Assembly: GCF_001611675.1 (NCBI RefSeq)
Contig: NZ_CP014766.1
Coordinates: 1,674,001-1,738,000 of the forward strand
Reading direction: 5' to 3'
Length of the DNA: 64,000 nucleotides
Origin: Pontibacter akesuensis
GTDB lineage: Bacteria > Bacteroidota > Bacteroidia > Cytophagales > Hymenobacteraceae
Under the pieces are notes generated by a model. That model was not told where the DNA came from and ran no database searches. It saw only the letters and a list, made by a program, of their open reading frames with translations. Position numbers and translations under genes: made by a program. Of this stretch, positions 33,717-42,741 are shown in pieces (position 1 is the first letter of the stretch; every line of letters begins with the position of its first letter).

Positions 33717-34232
33717 CTATAGGTTGAGCCACTTTTTGATGCTTTGCACCCTTTGTTCACTGGCGGACAATGTATAGCTGGCGCGCTCATAGAACTGCTT
33801 CCGGTGCGCGATTGTTTCAGCCAGGTAAGAAATAAGTTCAGCCCTGCTTTTGCCAGCCAGCAGCGGCCGCTGCTCCTGTCCCTGGGTAATCAACCTGTTA
33901 GCCAGCACCTCCACCGGCACATCGAGGAACACACTTTGGCCGTGGTGGTTGATAAACCCTATGTTATCGAAGAAGCACGGTGCGCCGCCACCGGTAGCGA
34001 TTACCGCCTGCCCGTGGTTTTCCACCAGCTCCTCCAGCGCCTGCCGTTCCAGCTCCCTGAAACGGGCCTCGCCCCCCTCGGCAAAGAGCTGTGCTATACT
34101 TCGCCCCTGCTGTGCCACGATGTACGCGTCAAGATCAACGAAGGCATAGCCGATCTCCTGAGCCAGTTGCCGCCCCAAGGTGGTTTTGCCACTCCCCATC
34201 ATACCGATCAAAAAGATGAACATCTTTTTCAA
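33717..34232 (-). CDS. aroK: Shikimate kinase
   Basis: A 171-residue kinase of standard length. The Walker A is GMMGSGKTTLG (10-20). Shikimate-binding residues lie in DLDAYI and in RFRELE, GGG is in ATGGGAPCF, and the lid contains RPLL. It phosphorylates shikimate in the aromatic amino acid pathway. No other aro gene is adjacent. A short inverted repeat family (AATTATGAATTA) lies in the 187 bp upstream. Confidence 0.95.
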   Translation of the reverse strand: MKKMFIFLIGMMGSGKTTLGRQLAQEIGYAFVDLDAYIVAQQGRSIAQLFAEGGEARFRELERQALEELVENHGQAVIATGGGAPCFFDNIGFINHHGQSVFLDVPVEVLANRLITQGQEQRPLLAGKSRAELISYLAETIAHRKQFYERASYTLSASEQRVQSIKKWLNL

Positions 34233-34410
34233 TTATGAATTAAGAATTAGAAATTATGAATGACATTTAATGTATCTAGTATGATTGTTTGAAGTGTAAA
34301 GTATGAACAGTAGCAAGTATGGATAACTTGAAAAGGACTATCCTCTAAAGAAGCAGAGATTACCATCTATTGAAACACCATTCGTAATTCTTCATTCATA
34401 ATTCATAATT
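34231..34410. repeat. AT-rich inverted repeat flanks (AATTATGAATTA family)
   Basis: AATTATGAATTA at 34231-34242 recurs in inverse form within 34382-34410. Such ATTATGAATT words are frequent between Bacteroidota genes. No ORF is between them. Confidence 0.5.
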
Positions 34411-34419
34411 GGCGCAGCG

Positions 34420-35481
34420 CTAGTCTAGCTTTACGCGTGGGTCTAGCATGACGTAGAGCAGGTCGACAAGGATGTTGATGAGCACGAACAGGAAAGCGAC
34501 GAACAGCGTGGAGCCCATCACGAGGGGGAAATCCAGGTTTTGTACCGCCTGCAGGGTGACAGAGCCCAGGCCCTTCCAGTTAAAGATATACTCGATGAAG
34601 AAGGCACCCGCCATGAGCGACGCAAGCCAGCCCGACACCGCCGTTACCACCGGGTTCAGCGCATTTTTGAGGGCATGCCCGGCAATCACGTTGTAGCGGC
34701 TTAAGCCCTTTGCCCGCGCCGTACGGATGTAGTCCTGCGACATGACATCGAGCATGGAGCTGCGCGTGAGCTGCACGATAATGGCCAGCGGCCGAATGCC
34801 CAGCGCGATTGCTGGCAGCAGAAGGTTGCGCAGCATAAGCTGTTTCCCCTCAAATGGATCTATTTCGTAGAGCTGACCGGTCAGACTAAGGCCGGTCCAG
34901 TCGCTCCAGTAATAGCCAAAGGTGATGGCAATAAGTATGGCGGCCACGAAAGACGGCACCGAAATACCCAGCACCGAGCCGGTGACCAAGGTATGATCGA
35001 GGGTGCTGTGCGGGCGCAGGGAGGCCAGCACACCAAACAGGATTCCGAAAACCGTGGCAATGAGCATGGCGGCGGCAGCCAGCCAGAGTGTGCCGAAGAA
35101 ATGATCGACCAGGATATCGGTTACACTTTTATTACTCTGGAAAGAGCGGCGCAGGTAAGGCGTTTTCCACACGAGCACATCCTCCCCAAAGTCAACCAGG
35201 GTGCTGTACTCATACTTCTCCAGGTTAGCCTCCGTATCCTCGTGCACCGATACCGGCGACACATCATTCACGTAGTACAGCAACTGCAGCGGCAGCGGCT
35301 TGTCGAGCCCCAGGTCTTTGGTGATGGCCTCGCGGGTGGAAAGATCGGAGCGCTGGCCAGCCAGCAAGGCCACCGGATCGCCGGGCAGCACGTTGAACAG
35401 GAAAAATATCGCCACCAGCACCCCCAGCATAATCAGCAGGCCGTGCCCCAAGCGGCTAAGTATAAATCCTATCAATTTCAT
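34420..35481 (-). CDS. ABC transporter permease (DppB/OppB family)
   Basis: A 353-residue peptide/nickel-type permease. The N-terminal helix MKLIGFILSRLGHGLLIML and VLPGDPVALLAG are the family start. The inner-membrane core has RPLAIIVQLTRSSMLDVMSQDYIRTARAKGLSRYNV, the EAA loop that contacts the ATPase. It is longer than usual because of an acidic periplasmic loop (about 65-125) between helices 1 and 2. No ATPase, second permease or binding protein gene is adjacent, so the rest of the transporter must be encoded elsewhere. The gene probably follows the BT_3928 gene (167-bp gap). Confidence 0.92.
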   Translation of the reverse strand: MKLIGFILSRLGHGLLIMLGVLVAIFFLFNVLPGDPVALLAGQRSDLSTREAITKDLGLDKPLPLQLLYYVNDVSPVSVHEDTEANLEKYEYSTLVDFGEDVLVWKTPYLRRSFQSNKSVTDILVDHFFGTLWLAAAAMLIATVFGILFGVLASLRPHSTLDHTLVTGSVLGISVPSFVAAILIAITFGYYWSDWTGLSLTGQLYEIDPFEGKQLMLRNLLLPAIALGIRPLAIIVQLTRSSMLDVMSQDYIRTARAKGLSRYNVIAGHALKNALNPVVTAVSGWLASLMAGAFFIEYIFNWKGLGSVTLQAVQNLDFPLVMGSTLFVAFLFVLINILVDLLYVMLDPRVKLD

Positions 35482-35648
35482 GGTTCGTTGGTTCGTGTGT
35501 CGTTGTTCGTTTTTCGCTTAATCTTTATTTGTTATGTGCTCATAACATGAAACTGTGGCATCGCTTGCAAGTACGTTTTGTACACACGCCATACTTTCCC
35601 GTCTCCCAAACTTCCCGAAAAACGAGCAACGAATAACGAACAACGAAA
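35482..35648. repeat. GTTCGTT/AACGAAC-type inverted repeats
   Basis: TCGTTGTTCGTTTTTCG near 35502-35518 is mirrored by CGAAAAACGAGCAACGAA near 35617-35634. A third related copy lies at 41398-41432. These give a potential long stem across most of the gap. Confidence 0.6.
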
Positions 35649-36743
35649 TCAAAGCAACTCCTGCACCTCTTCCAGTTCCGGCGTGTCGTTGTAGTGCCAC
35701 TTGCCTTTCACGGTGCCGTCCTGCAGCAAAACAAGGCCGGGGTTGGAACGCATGATAGTCTTGAGCACGGTACCATCACCGAAATAGTAGGGCACTGCCA
35801 GGTTCACCTCGTGGCGGAACTTCTCGAAGTCCTGTGTGCTGCTACTGGTAACGGCCAGCGGCGTAATGCCAGCCTTCTCGGCAGCCTTCACCAACTTGTT
35901 TATACTTTCAAAACTCTGCTGGTCGGCTTTCTCCACGCTTTGCACCAGAATCAGCAGCTTCGTGCCGGTAAGTACTTCCTGCGTAAAGTCGCTCTCGTCG
36001 TTCCACACGTTAAAGTCGGTAATTTTTGGTCCATCCTCGGGGTTGATGGCGACCATCTCCTTGAAAGTATAGGTGGTGTCCATCGGGTACTCCTCAAACT
36101 CTTCCTCTTCACCGTCTTTCACCATCACATACTTGTAGCGCAGCGGCGCAGAGGGCTTCATGAGCTCAGGAATGTTGTTGCCGATTTTGTAGGAACGAAA
36201 GTCCAGGTAAGGCAGGTGCTCGTAGGCGTACCAACCCACCGCAACCGACAACGCCGCCGTAATAATGGTGATAATGGCTCCGGACGCAGGACTTACAAAG
36301 GGCTCCAGGTACCGCCGCGTGGCTATTAGCACCACAATCATCACTAACAGCACAATGTCTTTGGTGAACGACTCCCACGGCGTGAGCACAATAGCATCGC
36401 CGAAGCAGCCGCAGTCGGTTACTTTGTTGTAGAAGGCCGAATAGAACGTGAGGAAAGTAAAGAACACGATCATGATCAGCAGCAGCCACAGCACCACCTT
36501 CAGCTTGAAGCGCACGAGCAGCGCCACCCCCAGCACAATCTCAGAGGCGCTCAGGAAGATGGACAGGAACAGCGCGTACGGCTCAAAGCTCTTGAAGAAG
36601 GGTGCAATGTCCGTCGCGAAAACCTCGAAATACTCCTCCAGCTTTATCGCCGTTCCCACCGGGTCGTTCAGTTTGATAAGGCCTGAAAAGATGAACAGCA
36701 CTCCGACAAACAGCCAGAAAAACTTACTTATGAATTTCATCAA
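35649..36743 (-). CDS. BT_3928 family protein (DoxX/MauE-like membrane domain plus thioredoxin-like domain)
   Basis: A 364-residue protein. Four helices of a DoxX/MauE-like module fill the first 150 residues, opening FWLFVGVLFIFSGLIKLNDPVGTA with a periplasmic CGCFGD pair of cysteines. After one more helix a soluble domain has a thioredoxin-like pattern (LTGTKLLILVQSVEKAD, PLAVTSSS, FGDGTVLKTIMRSNPGLVLLQDGTV) but no CxxC. It probably handles thiol redox or stress sensing at the membrane. It begins 57 bp after the DUF1599 gene on the same strand. Confidence 0.88.
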   Translation of the reverse strand: MMKFISKFFWLFVGVLFIFSGLIKLNDPVGTAIKLEEYFEVFATDIAPFFKSFEPYALFLSIFLSASEIVLGVALLVRFKLKVVLWLLLIMIVFFTFLTFYSAFYNKVTDCGCFGDAIVLTPWESFTKDIVLLVMIVVLIATRRYLEPFVSPASGAIITIITAALSVAVGWYAYEHLPYLDFRSYKIGNNIPELMKPSAPLRYKYVMVKDGEEEEFEEYPMDTTYTFKEMVAINPEDGPKITDFNVWNDESDFTQEVLTGTKLLILVQSVEKADQQSFESINKLVKAAEKAGITPLAVTSSSTQDFEKFRHEVNLAVPYYFGDGTVLKTIMRSNPGLVLLQDGTVKGKWHYNDTPELEEVQELL

Positions 36744-36800
36744 CTTGCATTAATTTTAGATAGTTAAAAGTTGACCTCCTATACTTGCTAGCAGCGTTGC

Positions 36801-37400
36801 TTACTTAACCTGCTCCACAAACCCGGATTTGATCAGGGCGAACACAGCGTAGTTGATCATGTCGCGGTAATTGGCCTCCACGCCCTCCGAAATCAATGTC
36901 TGCCCCTCGTTGTCCTCAATCTGCTTCGTTCGGAACAGCTTCATCAAAATAATATCGGTGATGGAGCTTACGCGCATGTCGCGCCAGGCCTCGCCGTAAT
37001 CATGGTTCTTAACGTTAAGCAGCTTCATATTTTCCTCAATGTGGAAGGTATACTCCCGCTCCACCTCCTCGGCCGACAGGCTCATGGGGGCCTCATCGGT
37101 CAGGTGCAGCTGCATCAGCGCAATCACGCAGTAGTTGATAATGCCTACAAATTCGCCATTGATGTCGTCCTCCACCAGCTGCATTCCCTTCTCCTGGATA
37201 GAGCGGATGCGCTGCGCCTTGATAAAGATCTGGTCGGTGATGGAGGGCAGCCGCAGCACACGCCAGGCGGTGCCATAATCTTTGGTCTTCTTCACGAAGG
37301 TATCCTTGCAGCGCTGCACTACCTGATTATATTCCTGCTGTGTTTGACTAATCAACTTTTTAGCTTTAATTTTAAAAATAATCGACCGGGATGACGACAT
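36801..37400 (-). CDS. DUF1599 domain protein with two tandem repeats
   Basis: A 199-residue soluble protein made of two similar halves. Each has an Asp-Tyr-Gly-x-Ala-Trp-Arg core (DYGTAWR at 41-47, DYGEAWR at 134-140), then SITDxIxxKxxRxxxI and an INYxVxAL helix. The family is linked to nucleotide modification-type folds, but no reaction is known to me. Its 5' end overlaps the divergent folP gene by 10 bp, so either the start is further in or the two promoters interlock. The next gene on the same strand encodes the BT_3928 protein. Confidence 0.88.
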   Translation of the reverse strand: MSSSRSIIFKIKAKKLISQTQQEYNQVVQRCKDTFVKKTKDYGTAWRVLRLPSITDQIFIKAQRIRSIQEKGMQLVEDDINGEFVGIINYCVIALMQLHLTDEAPMSLSAEEVEREYTFHIEENMKLLNVKNHDYGEAWRDMRVSSITDIILMKLFRTKQIEDNEGQTLISEGVEANYRDMINYAVFALIKSGFVEQVK

Positions 37401-38257
37401 TGGAAGCGAAAGATACGCTTTTTAAGAAAAAATACACACTAAACTGCCGCGGAAAGCTCCTCTCCCTGGAGGTGCCCCTGGTGATGGGAATTCTTAACCT
37501 CACCCCAGATTCCTTTTACCCCGGCAGCCGCCTAAGCTCCGCCGAAGAGGCCCTGCAAAAGGCCACGCAACTCTTGTCCGACGGTGCCGACATTCTGGAT
37601 ATCGGGGGCTACAGCAGCCGCCCGGGTGCCGCAGATATTTCGGTGCAGGAAGAGCTGGAGCGTGTGGTTCCGGCCATAGAAACCATCCTGCAAAATTTCC
37701 CTGAAGCCGTTATTTCCGTAGATACTTTTAGGGCTGAGGTGGCCGAGGCAAGTATAGCCGCCGGTGCCGCCATCATCAACGATATTTCAGGTGGCACGCT
37801 GGATGAGGCCATGTTTGAGACTGTGGCCCGGCTGCAGGTGCCCTACGTGCTGATGCACATGCGCGGCACGCCGCAAACCATGACCAGTCTGGCTAACTAT
37901 AACGATGTGGTGCTAGAGGTGGTGGACGAACTGCTGGTGCAACTGGGGAAGCTGCAGCAACTCGGTGTGAAGGATGTCATCGTTGATCCGGGCTTCGGGT
38001 TTGCCAAAACGGTGGCGCATAACTTTGAGTTGCTTCGCCGTTTGGAGGAATTGCGTATATTAGGCCATCCCATACTTGCCGGGCTTTCCCGCAAATCCAT
38101 GGTTTACAAGTCACTTGGTATTGATCAGGCCGATGCTTTGACCGGCACAGTAGCTGTAAATACCGTTGCGTTGATGAAGGGTGCCGACATTTTGCGGGTG
38201 CACGACGTAAAAGAAGCAAAGCAAACAATTATACTTTTAGAGAAAACACAACTTTGA
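37391..38257 (+). CDS. folP: Dihydropteroate synthase
   Basis: A 288-residue TIM-barrel enzyme. Signatures: VMGILNLTPDSFYPGSR near 31-47, DGADILDIGGYSSRPGA, SVDTFRAEVAEAS, INDISGG, MHMRGTPQTM, and VDPGFGFAKT. GLSRKSMVYKSLG comes late. It joins 4-aminobenzoate to the pterin diphosphate in folate synthesis. Its stop overlaps the start of the c-di-AMP cyclase gene, so they are cotranslated. Confidence 0.97.
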   Translation: MTTLEAKDTLFKKKYTLNCRGKLLSLEVPLVMGILNLTPDSFYPGSRLSSAEEALQKATQLLSDGADILDIGGYSSRPGAADISVQEELERVVPAIETILQNFPEAVISVDTFRAEVAEASIAAGAAIINDISGGTLDEAMFETVARLQVPYVLMHMRGTPQTMTSLANYNDVVLEVVDELLVQLGKLQQLGVKDVIVDPGFGFAKTVAHNFELLRRLEELRILGHPILAGLSRKSMVYKSLGIDQADALTGTVAVNTVALMKGADILRVHDVKEAKQTIILLEKTQL

Positions 38258-39093
38258 TCTTTTTATTCAGCATAGGTTTTTTAGAGATAGGATGGATCCA
38301 GATCATCGACATTCTGCTCGTGACGGTGTTACTGTACCAATTGTACAAACTCCTGACCGGCAGTGTGGCGCTAAAGATCTTCCTGGGCCTGCTCTCTATT
38401 TACCTGCTGTACCTGATCGTGCGGGCTGCGGGCATGGAGTTACTTACCATTATACTTGGCCAGTTCATGGGCGTGGGTGTACTGGCAGCCATCATACTTT
38501 TCCAACCCGAGATCCGGCGCTTCCTGCTGCTGATCGGCAAAACCACCTCGCTTAACCACGACCGCTTCTGGGGATTCCCGTGGCGTCGTGAGCAGGGCGA
38601 GAAACTAAGCCTCACCCCCTTTATTGAAGCCGCCAAAACCCTGGCCGGCAAAAATACCGGGGCGCTGATCGTGTTCACCAAAAGCTCCGAGCTGAAATAC
38701 TATGCCGAGTCGGGCGATTTGATTGACGCTGTTATCTCAAAGCGCCTGCTCATGTCCATCTTCAACAAGCATAGCCCGCTGCATGATGGCGCCGTGATCA
38801 TTTCCGGCAACCGCATTAAGGCAGCCCGCTGTATCCTTCCAGTATCTGAAAACCAAGACATTCCCGCTTCCATGGGCCTGCGTCACCGCGCCGCTATCGG
38901 CCTCACCGAGATCACGGACAGTATTGTGCTGGTGGTATCAGAGGAGACAGGCCAGATTGCGCTTGTCCGCAACGGCGAAGCCTACCGCAACCTTTCCTCC
39001 TCCGACCTGCGCATCAAACTCAACCAGTTCCTGTTCGACACCGACCAGAAAGCAACAGCGGCGGTATCAGAAAAGTCTGTTAGCGCTGCGTAG
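38254..39093 (+). CDS. cdaA: Diadenylate cyclase CdaA
   Basis: A 279-residue membrane cyclase. Three N-terminal helices (to about 95), then the DAC domain with the active-site triads DGA (178-180) in PLHDGAVIISGN and RHR (210-212) in MGLRHRAAIGLTE. It makes c-di-AMP from two ATP. The start is a TTG inside the folP stop (TTGA overlap). It is supported because MIFLFSIGFLEIGWIQIIDI aligns with the usual beginning of CdaA, and no ATG is available before it. No CdaR-type regulator gene is present downstream. Confidence 0.95.
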   Translation: MIFLFSIGFLEIGWIQIIDILLVTVLLYQLYKLLTGSVALKIFLGLLSIYLLYLIVRAAGMELLTIILGQFMGVGVLAAIILFQPEIRRFLLLIGKTTSLNHDRFWGFPWRREQGEKLSLTPFIEAAKTLAGKNTGALIVFTKSSELKYYAESGDLIDAVISKRLLMSIFNKHSPLHDGAVIISGNRIKAARCILPVSENQDIPASMGLRHRAAIGLTEITDSIVLVVSEETGQIALVRNGEAYRNLSSSDLRIKLNQFLFDTDQKATAAVSEKSVSAA

Positions 39094-39181
39094 AGCAAAA
39101 AGCAATTTTAATATTGGTTTAATTTAGCTGATAGCTTCCGGTGCTACTTTAGCGTTTAGTTGCCGTTATACAGTTCGCCCA

Positions 39182-39262
39182 CAAGATCCTTTCAGGATGA
39201 CAGAGAAGTATGGTTGAAGTAGCTCCAGGCGAGTTTTATCCCCCGCCTGGGGGTAGGGGCCC
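39182..39262. repeat. Two short intergenic repeats
   Basis: CAAGATCCTTTCAGGATGAC (39182-39201) is a hairpin-forming repeat also found at 42963 and, inverted, at 29577. CCCCGCCTGGGGGTAGGGGC follows near 39241. Both sit in the 262-bp gap after cdaA. Confidence 0.7.
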
Positions 39263-39355
39263 ACGAAAAGGACAAGAAGGGGTTAGGGGAAGTCTGATAG
39301 CGTTTGCTGCGATCAACCAACCTGCAATAAGTTATACGCGATCATATTCAAACAA

Positions 39356-39769
39356 ATGAAATCTTTCAGACACAGCTTTTGCGACCCTTTTAAGCCTGAA
39401 ATCATTGAATTAGGAGATGTTGGGAGTCAAGAAATAATTAAGAGATTTGAGCAGCTTCCATGGGATGACATTATCTCCAAAATGGCGAAAGTAGATGACT
39501 CAGAAATATACTTTTCTCCTTCTTTGGAATTCACAGACAAGATCACAAAGCATGGATTGTCTATCAGTGGTGTCGGAACTACCAGCTTGGAAGAGTTCTA
39601 TGTATTTTACCAGAGACCTAAACAAGTTAAAAAGTTGTTTGGCCTTCTCAGGTATACAGATTCTGAATTTACAACAGATGTCACTGGTCAGACTAAGGAG
39701 GATGCCATTGAAGCATTGCAAGCTCTCATAGATGGGAACTACGAGTTTCTAGACAGCAAGATAAAGTGA
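39356..39769 (+). CDS. AT-rich hypothetical protein, 137 aa
   Basis: A soluble 137-residue protein with mixed alpha/beta pattern and no signal peptide. A Glu/Asp-rich start is followed by EIYFSPSLEFTDKITKHGLS, and QTKEDAIEALQALIDGNYEFL forms a likely C-terminal helix. I recognise no family. Local composition is more AT-rich than the flanking genes, suggesting acquisition. No partner gene is adjacent. Confidence 0.6.
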   Translation: MKSFRHSFCDPFKPEIIELGDVGSQEIIKRFEQLPWDDIISKMAKVDDSEIYFSPSLEFTDKITKHGLSISGVGTTSLEEFYVFYQRPKQVKKLFGLLRYTDSEFTTDVTGQTKEDAIEALQALIDGNYEFLDSKIK

Positions 39770-39864
39770 ATCCAAAGCGGTTTATAAGCCCTAAAGTGCC
39801 TAAACGCACCATAGCCGAGCCGTATACAGAGGCATCAGAGGTTCGGTAATAGCCATCGCTATAC

Positions 39865-40071
39865 TTATATCCTCCCCTCTCTCCTATACCACACCAGCCA
39901 GTAAAACCCAACGCCAAGCGCAGGGATCAGCCACAGAATCACCATCCAGACCAGGCGGGAGCCCACAGGATAATCAGACTTGAAGATCAGGTGAATAATC
40001 GCCACAATAACCAGCAGGTAATTAAGTGAGACCAGTAGAAATATAGCGGGATACCGGGCAAATAGCTCCAT
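39865..40071 (-). CDS. PLDc N-terminal-like two-helix membrane protein
   Basis: A 68-residue protein made of two helices (YPAIFLLVSLNYLLVIVAIIHL and VWMVILWLIPALGVGFYWLVWY) with a short basic tail RREGRI. The second helix with its Pro/Gly-x-x-x-Tyr pattern matches the PLDc_N (phospholipase D N-terminal) domain found alone in many Bacteroidota. The frame reaches back to 40134. The Met at 40071 is a better start. It has no catalytic domain, so no enzyme activity is implied. Confidence 0.72.
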   Translation of the reverse strand: MELFARYPAIFLLVSLNYLLVIVAIIHLIFKSDYPVGSRLVWMVILWLIPALGVGFYWLVWYRREGRI

Positions 40072-40150
40072 GAGGTTTAAAAAGCGTTTAGCAAAAGTAT
40101 GGCACGTATAGCCTCCATACTTGATGTGAGGCACAAGTTATAAAAAAACA

Positions 40151-40179
40151 AAGCCACTCCCATAACAGGAGTGGCTTTT
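40151..40179. terminator. Bidirectional terminator before kbl
   Basis: AAGCCACTCC pairs with GGAGTGGCTT. It has an A-run upstream and a T-run downstream. Confidence 0.9.
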
Positions 40180-40204
40180 CTATACTTCAGGACCAGCCTA
40201 TACT

Positions 40205-41395
40205 TTACTGGATCACGCCAAGCTCTTTGCCTACCTCCACGAAAGCGGCAATGCACTTGTCGATGTGCACCCGGTCGTGCACGGCAGACAGCTGCACGCG
40301 GATACGTGCCTGGCCCTTTGGCACCACCGGGTAGTAGAAGCCAATTACGTAAATGCCTCTGTCGAGCATACGGGCAGCAAACTCCTGTGCGAGTGGCGCG
40401 TCGTACAGCATTACAGGCACAATCGGATGGTCGCCTGGTTTAATGTCGAAACCGGCCGCGGTGATTTGCTCGCGGAAGTACTTGGTGTTCCACTCCAGTT
40501 TGTCGCGCAGCTCGGTGGTAGCACTAAGCGTGTCGAGCACGGCAATGGAAGCGCCCACGATAGAAGGCGCCAGTGAGTTAGAGAACAGGTACGGGCGCGA
40601 ACGCTGGCGCAGCATGTCGATAATCTCTTTACGGCCGGAGGTGAAACCACCCATCGCACCACCAAGCGCCTTGCCCAGCGTGCCGGTGATGATATCCACC
40701 TTGCCCATTACATTATGGTACTCGTGCGTGCCGCGGCCAGTCTTGCCTAGAAAGCCTGTAGAGTGCGAGTCGTCCACCAACAGCACCGCATTATACTTGT
40801 CTGCTAGTTCCACGATTTTGTCGAGTTGCGCAATGGTGCCGTCCATCGAGAAAGCGCCATCTGTTACGATCACGCGGTGCTTGGCATCCTTTGCCTCCTG
40901 CAGTTTTGCCTCCAGGTCGGCCATGTTGTTGTGCTCGTAGCGGAAACGCTGCGCCTTGCACAGACGAATGCCATCGATAATAGAAGCGTGGTTAAGGGCA
41001 TCGGAAATGATGGCTGATTCGGCATCAAACAAAGGCTCAAACACGCCACCGTTGGCATCGAAGGCAGCTGCGTAAAGGATGGTGTCCTCTGTGCCCAGAA
41101 ATTCTGAAAGCTTGCGCTCCAGCTCCTTGTGAATGTCCTGGGTGCCGCAGATAAAGCGCACAGAACTCATGCCGTAGCCGTGGGTATCGATGGCGTTTTT
41201 AGCAGCCTCAATTACCTTTGGGTGGGCAGATAAGCCCAAGTAGTTGTTGGCGCAGAAATTCAGCACGTGCTCCATCTGCGTTGTATCGATGTCAGCGCCC
41301 TGCGGTGTGGTGATAATGCGTTCCTGTTTAAACAGGCCGGCTTCTTTTATATCAGCTAGCTGCTGTTCTAAGTCTGGTTTTAGCGTTTCGTACAT
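40205..41395 (-). CDS. kbl: Glycine C-acetyltransferase (2-amino-3-ketobutyrate CoA ligase)
   Basis: A 396-residue PLP enzyme of the alpha-oxoamine synthase family, of standard KBL length. The PLP lysine is Lys242 in [10 protein letters not shown]. Asp208 and His211 in VDDSHSTG contact the cofactor, and NYLGLSAHP is the N-terminal family motif. It splits 2-amino-3-oxobutyrate with CoA into glycine and acetyl-CoA, the second step of threonine breakdown. The first-step enzyme, tdh, is encoded 2.3 kb away on the opposite strand. Confidence 0.95.
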   Translation of the reverse strand: MYETLKPDLEQQLADIKEAGLFKQERIITTPQGADIDTTQMEHVLNFCANNYLGLSAHPKVIEAAKNAIDTHGYGMSSVRFICGTQDIHKELERKLSEFLGTEDTILYAAAFDANGGVFEPLFDAESAIISDALNHASIIDGIRLCKAQRFRYEHNNMADLEAKLQEAKDAKHRVIVTDGAFSMDGTIAQLDKIVELADKYNAVLLVDDSHSTGFLGKTGRGTHEYHNVMGKVDIITGTLGKALGGAMGGFTSGRKEIIDMLRQRSRPYLFSNSLAPSIVGASIAVLDTLSATTELRDKLEWNTKYFREQITAAGFDIKPGDHPIVPVMLYDAPLAQEFAARMLDRGIYVIGFYYPVVPKGQARIRVQLSAVHDRVHIDKCIAAFVEVGKELGVIQ

Positions 41396-41397
41396 AG

Positions 41398-41436
41398 TTT
41401 CGTTGTTCGTTTATCGTTGTTCGTTGTTTGCGTTGT
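41398..41436. repeat. GTTCGTTTATCGTTGTTCG repeat upstream of kbl
   Basis: TCGTTGTTCGTTTATCGTTG is a variant of the repeat found at 35502 and 35617. Confidence 0.6.
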
Positions 41437-41451
41437 GAAGTACAAGTAGGG

Positions 41452-42741
41452 CTATATACCTGCTGTGTCGCTGTCTGCATCGGGCTTTGGCGGCGGGCGG
41501 CGAATGATAGGCCTTGGGCGCGGTGGCCTTGGCTGCTGCTCCGGTTCCTCAGGCTTTAAAAGTTCCTGCGGCGGCTCCGCCGCAGTTCCTGCCTGATTTA
41601 TACTTGGACCTTCCGCTTCTGGCGCCTCGGCTGCAGGTTTCTGTAAAGCCGCTGGTCTTTTAATAACAGGCCGTGGCCTTGCCGGCTTCGGTGCTTCTTC
41701 GGCGGCAGGCATGGCAGCAGCCGTATCCTGCATACTTGGCGCTTCCGGGGCGGGTTGCGCTTCGGGAGCAGGTGGCTCCTCTTTTACTGGCTGCAACGCA
41801 GCGGGCCGCTTGATAACTGGGCGCGGACGCGCTGGCTTTGCTGGTACCGTTGCGGCATCTGGCGCTGACTGTGCCTCCTGCTTTTCCTCAGGCTTCTGCA
41901 GCGCAGCGGGGCGCTTAATCACGGGCCGTGGCCGCGGTATTGCGGGTTTGGCTTCAGCGCTTGCCGCTTCCTGCTCTGCCTGTTCGGGCGATGCTCCCTC
42001 TTCAGCAGCTGGCTTTTGCAGAGCCACTGGCCGCTTTATTACCGGTCTTGGTCGGGCAGGTGCAGCGGCCGCAGCTTTCTCCTCTGCGGCTGGTTTTATA
42101 CTTTGTTCAGCTGATGTGGAATGCTCACCCCCCTCTTTTTGCAAAGCGGCGGGTCGTTTGATTACCGGGCGCGGACGTGCCGCTGGGGCCGGCGTTTCCG
42201 GCTTATCTGCACTGGCTGTGGCCTCTTCCGCCACGTTAGGCTTTGGAATAACGGGCCGCTTCACCACAGGCCTTGGGCGTGCAACCGGTGCTGCTTCTTC
42301 TCCCCCGCTTGCGGCGGCAGCTGGCTTTTCAGTGCTTTCGCTTGCCGCTGCTGGCTTTTGCATGGTGGCGTGCCGACGCACTACCGGCTTTGGCTTCGGC
42401 GTGTTTTCTGCTGGAGTAGCCTCTTCTGTTGCCGGTGTTGCCGCGGGCTTTTCTACCGCATTGGCCACCGGTGCGGCAGGCACGGCTCTCCGTGCGGCAG
42501 CCGGACGAGCAACTACTGTCGGCTCCGCTTTCGGCACATCTTCTTCGGCCAGGTGGTAGCGCAGGCGCACGTCGTTGAGCAGCATCTTCACCTGCACCAG
42601 GAAGCTGTTTGGGTGCATCTGGGCGTACATGTTCTCCCACGCCGCAAAGCGCGCCGGGTCCGAGGCCTCAAAAGCCTTCCTATCTATTCGTTTCTTTACC
42701 AGGTACTCCTCAAACGTCATGCGTTGCAGGTCTTTGATCAC
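41452..42741 (-). CDS. Pro/Ala-rich repeat protein with RPRPVIKRP units
   Basis: A 429-residue protein. Residues 1-65 form a small ordered helical domain (MTFEEYLVKKRIDRKAFEAS ... FLVQVKMLLNDVRLRYHLAE). The rest is Ala/Pro/Glu-rich and certainly disordered. It contains eight copies of a basic unit: KPKPVVRRHATMQ, RPRPVVKRPVIPKP, five close forms of RPRPVIKRPAALQKP, and a final RPRPIIRRPPP. They are separated by 25-40 residues of acidic Ala/Pro/Glu linker. No signal peptide. The alternating basic and acidic blocks suggest nucleic acid binding or a polyvalent scaffold. This is speculation, and no family is recognised. Confidence 0.75.
   Translation of the reverse strand: MIKDLQRMTFEEYLVKKRIDRKAFEASDPARFAAWENMYAQMHPNSFLVQVKMLLNDVRLRYHLAEEDVPKAEPTVVARPAAARRAVPAAPVANAVEKPAATPATEEATPAENTPKPKPVVRRHATMQKPAAASESTEKPAAAASGGEEAAPVARPRPVVKRPVIPKPNVAEEATASADKPETPAPAARPRPVIKRPAALQKEGGEHSTSAEQSIKPAAEEKAAAAAPARPRPVIKRPVALQKPAAEEGASPEQAEQEAASAEAKPAIPRPRPVIKRPAALQKPEEKQEAQSAPDAATVPAKPARPRPVIKRPAALQPVKEEPPAPEAQPAPEAPSMQDTAAAMPAAEEAPKPARPRPVIKRPAALQKPAAEAPEAEGPSINQAGTAAEPPQELLKPEEPEQQPRPPRPRPIIRRPPPKPDADSDTAGI

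Noticed and set aside
34420-35481. A complete oligopeptide ABC operon
   Set aside because: Only one permease gene is present. No ATPase, second permease or binding protein gene is adjacent.
41500-42500. Regularly spaced repeats as a CRISPR array
   Set aside because: The repeats are in frame in a protein, vary in sequence and have irregular spacing. There are no cas genes.
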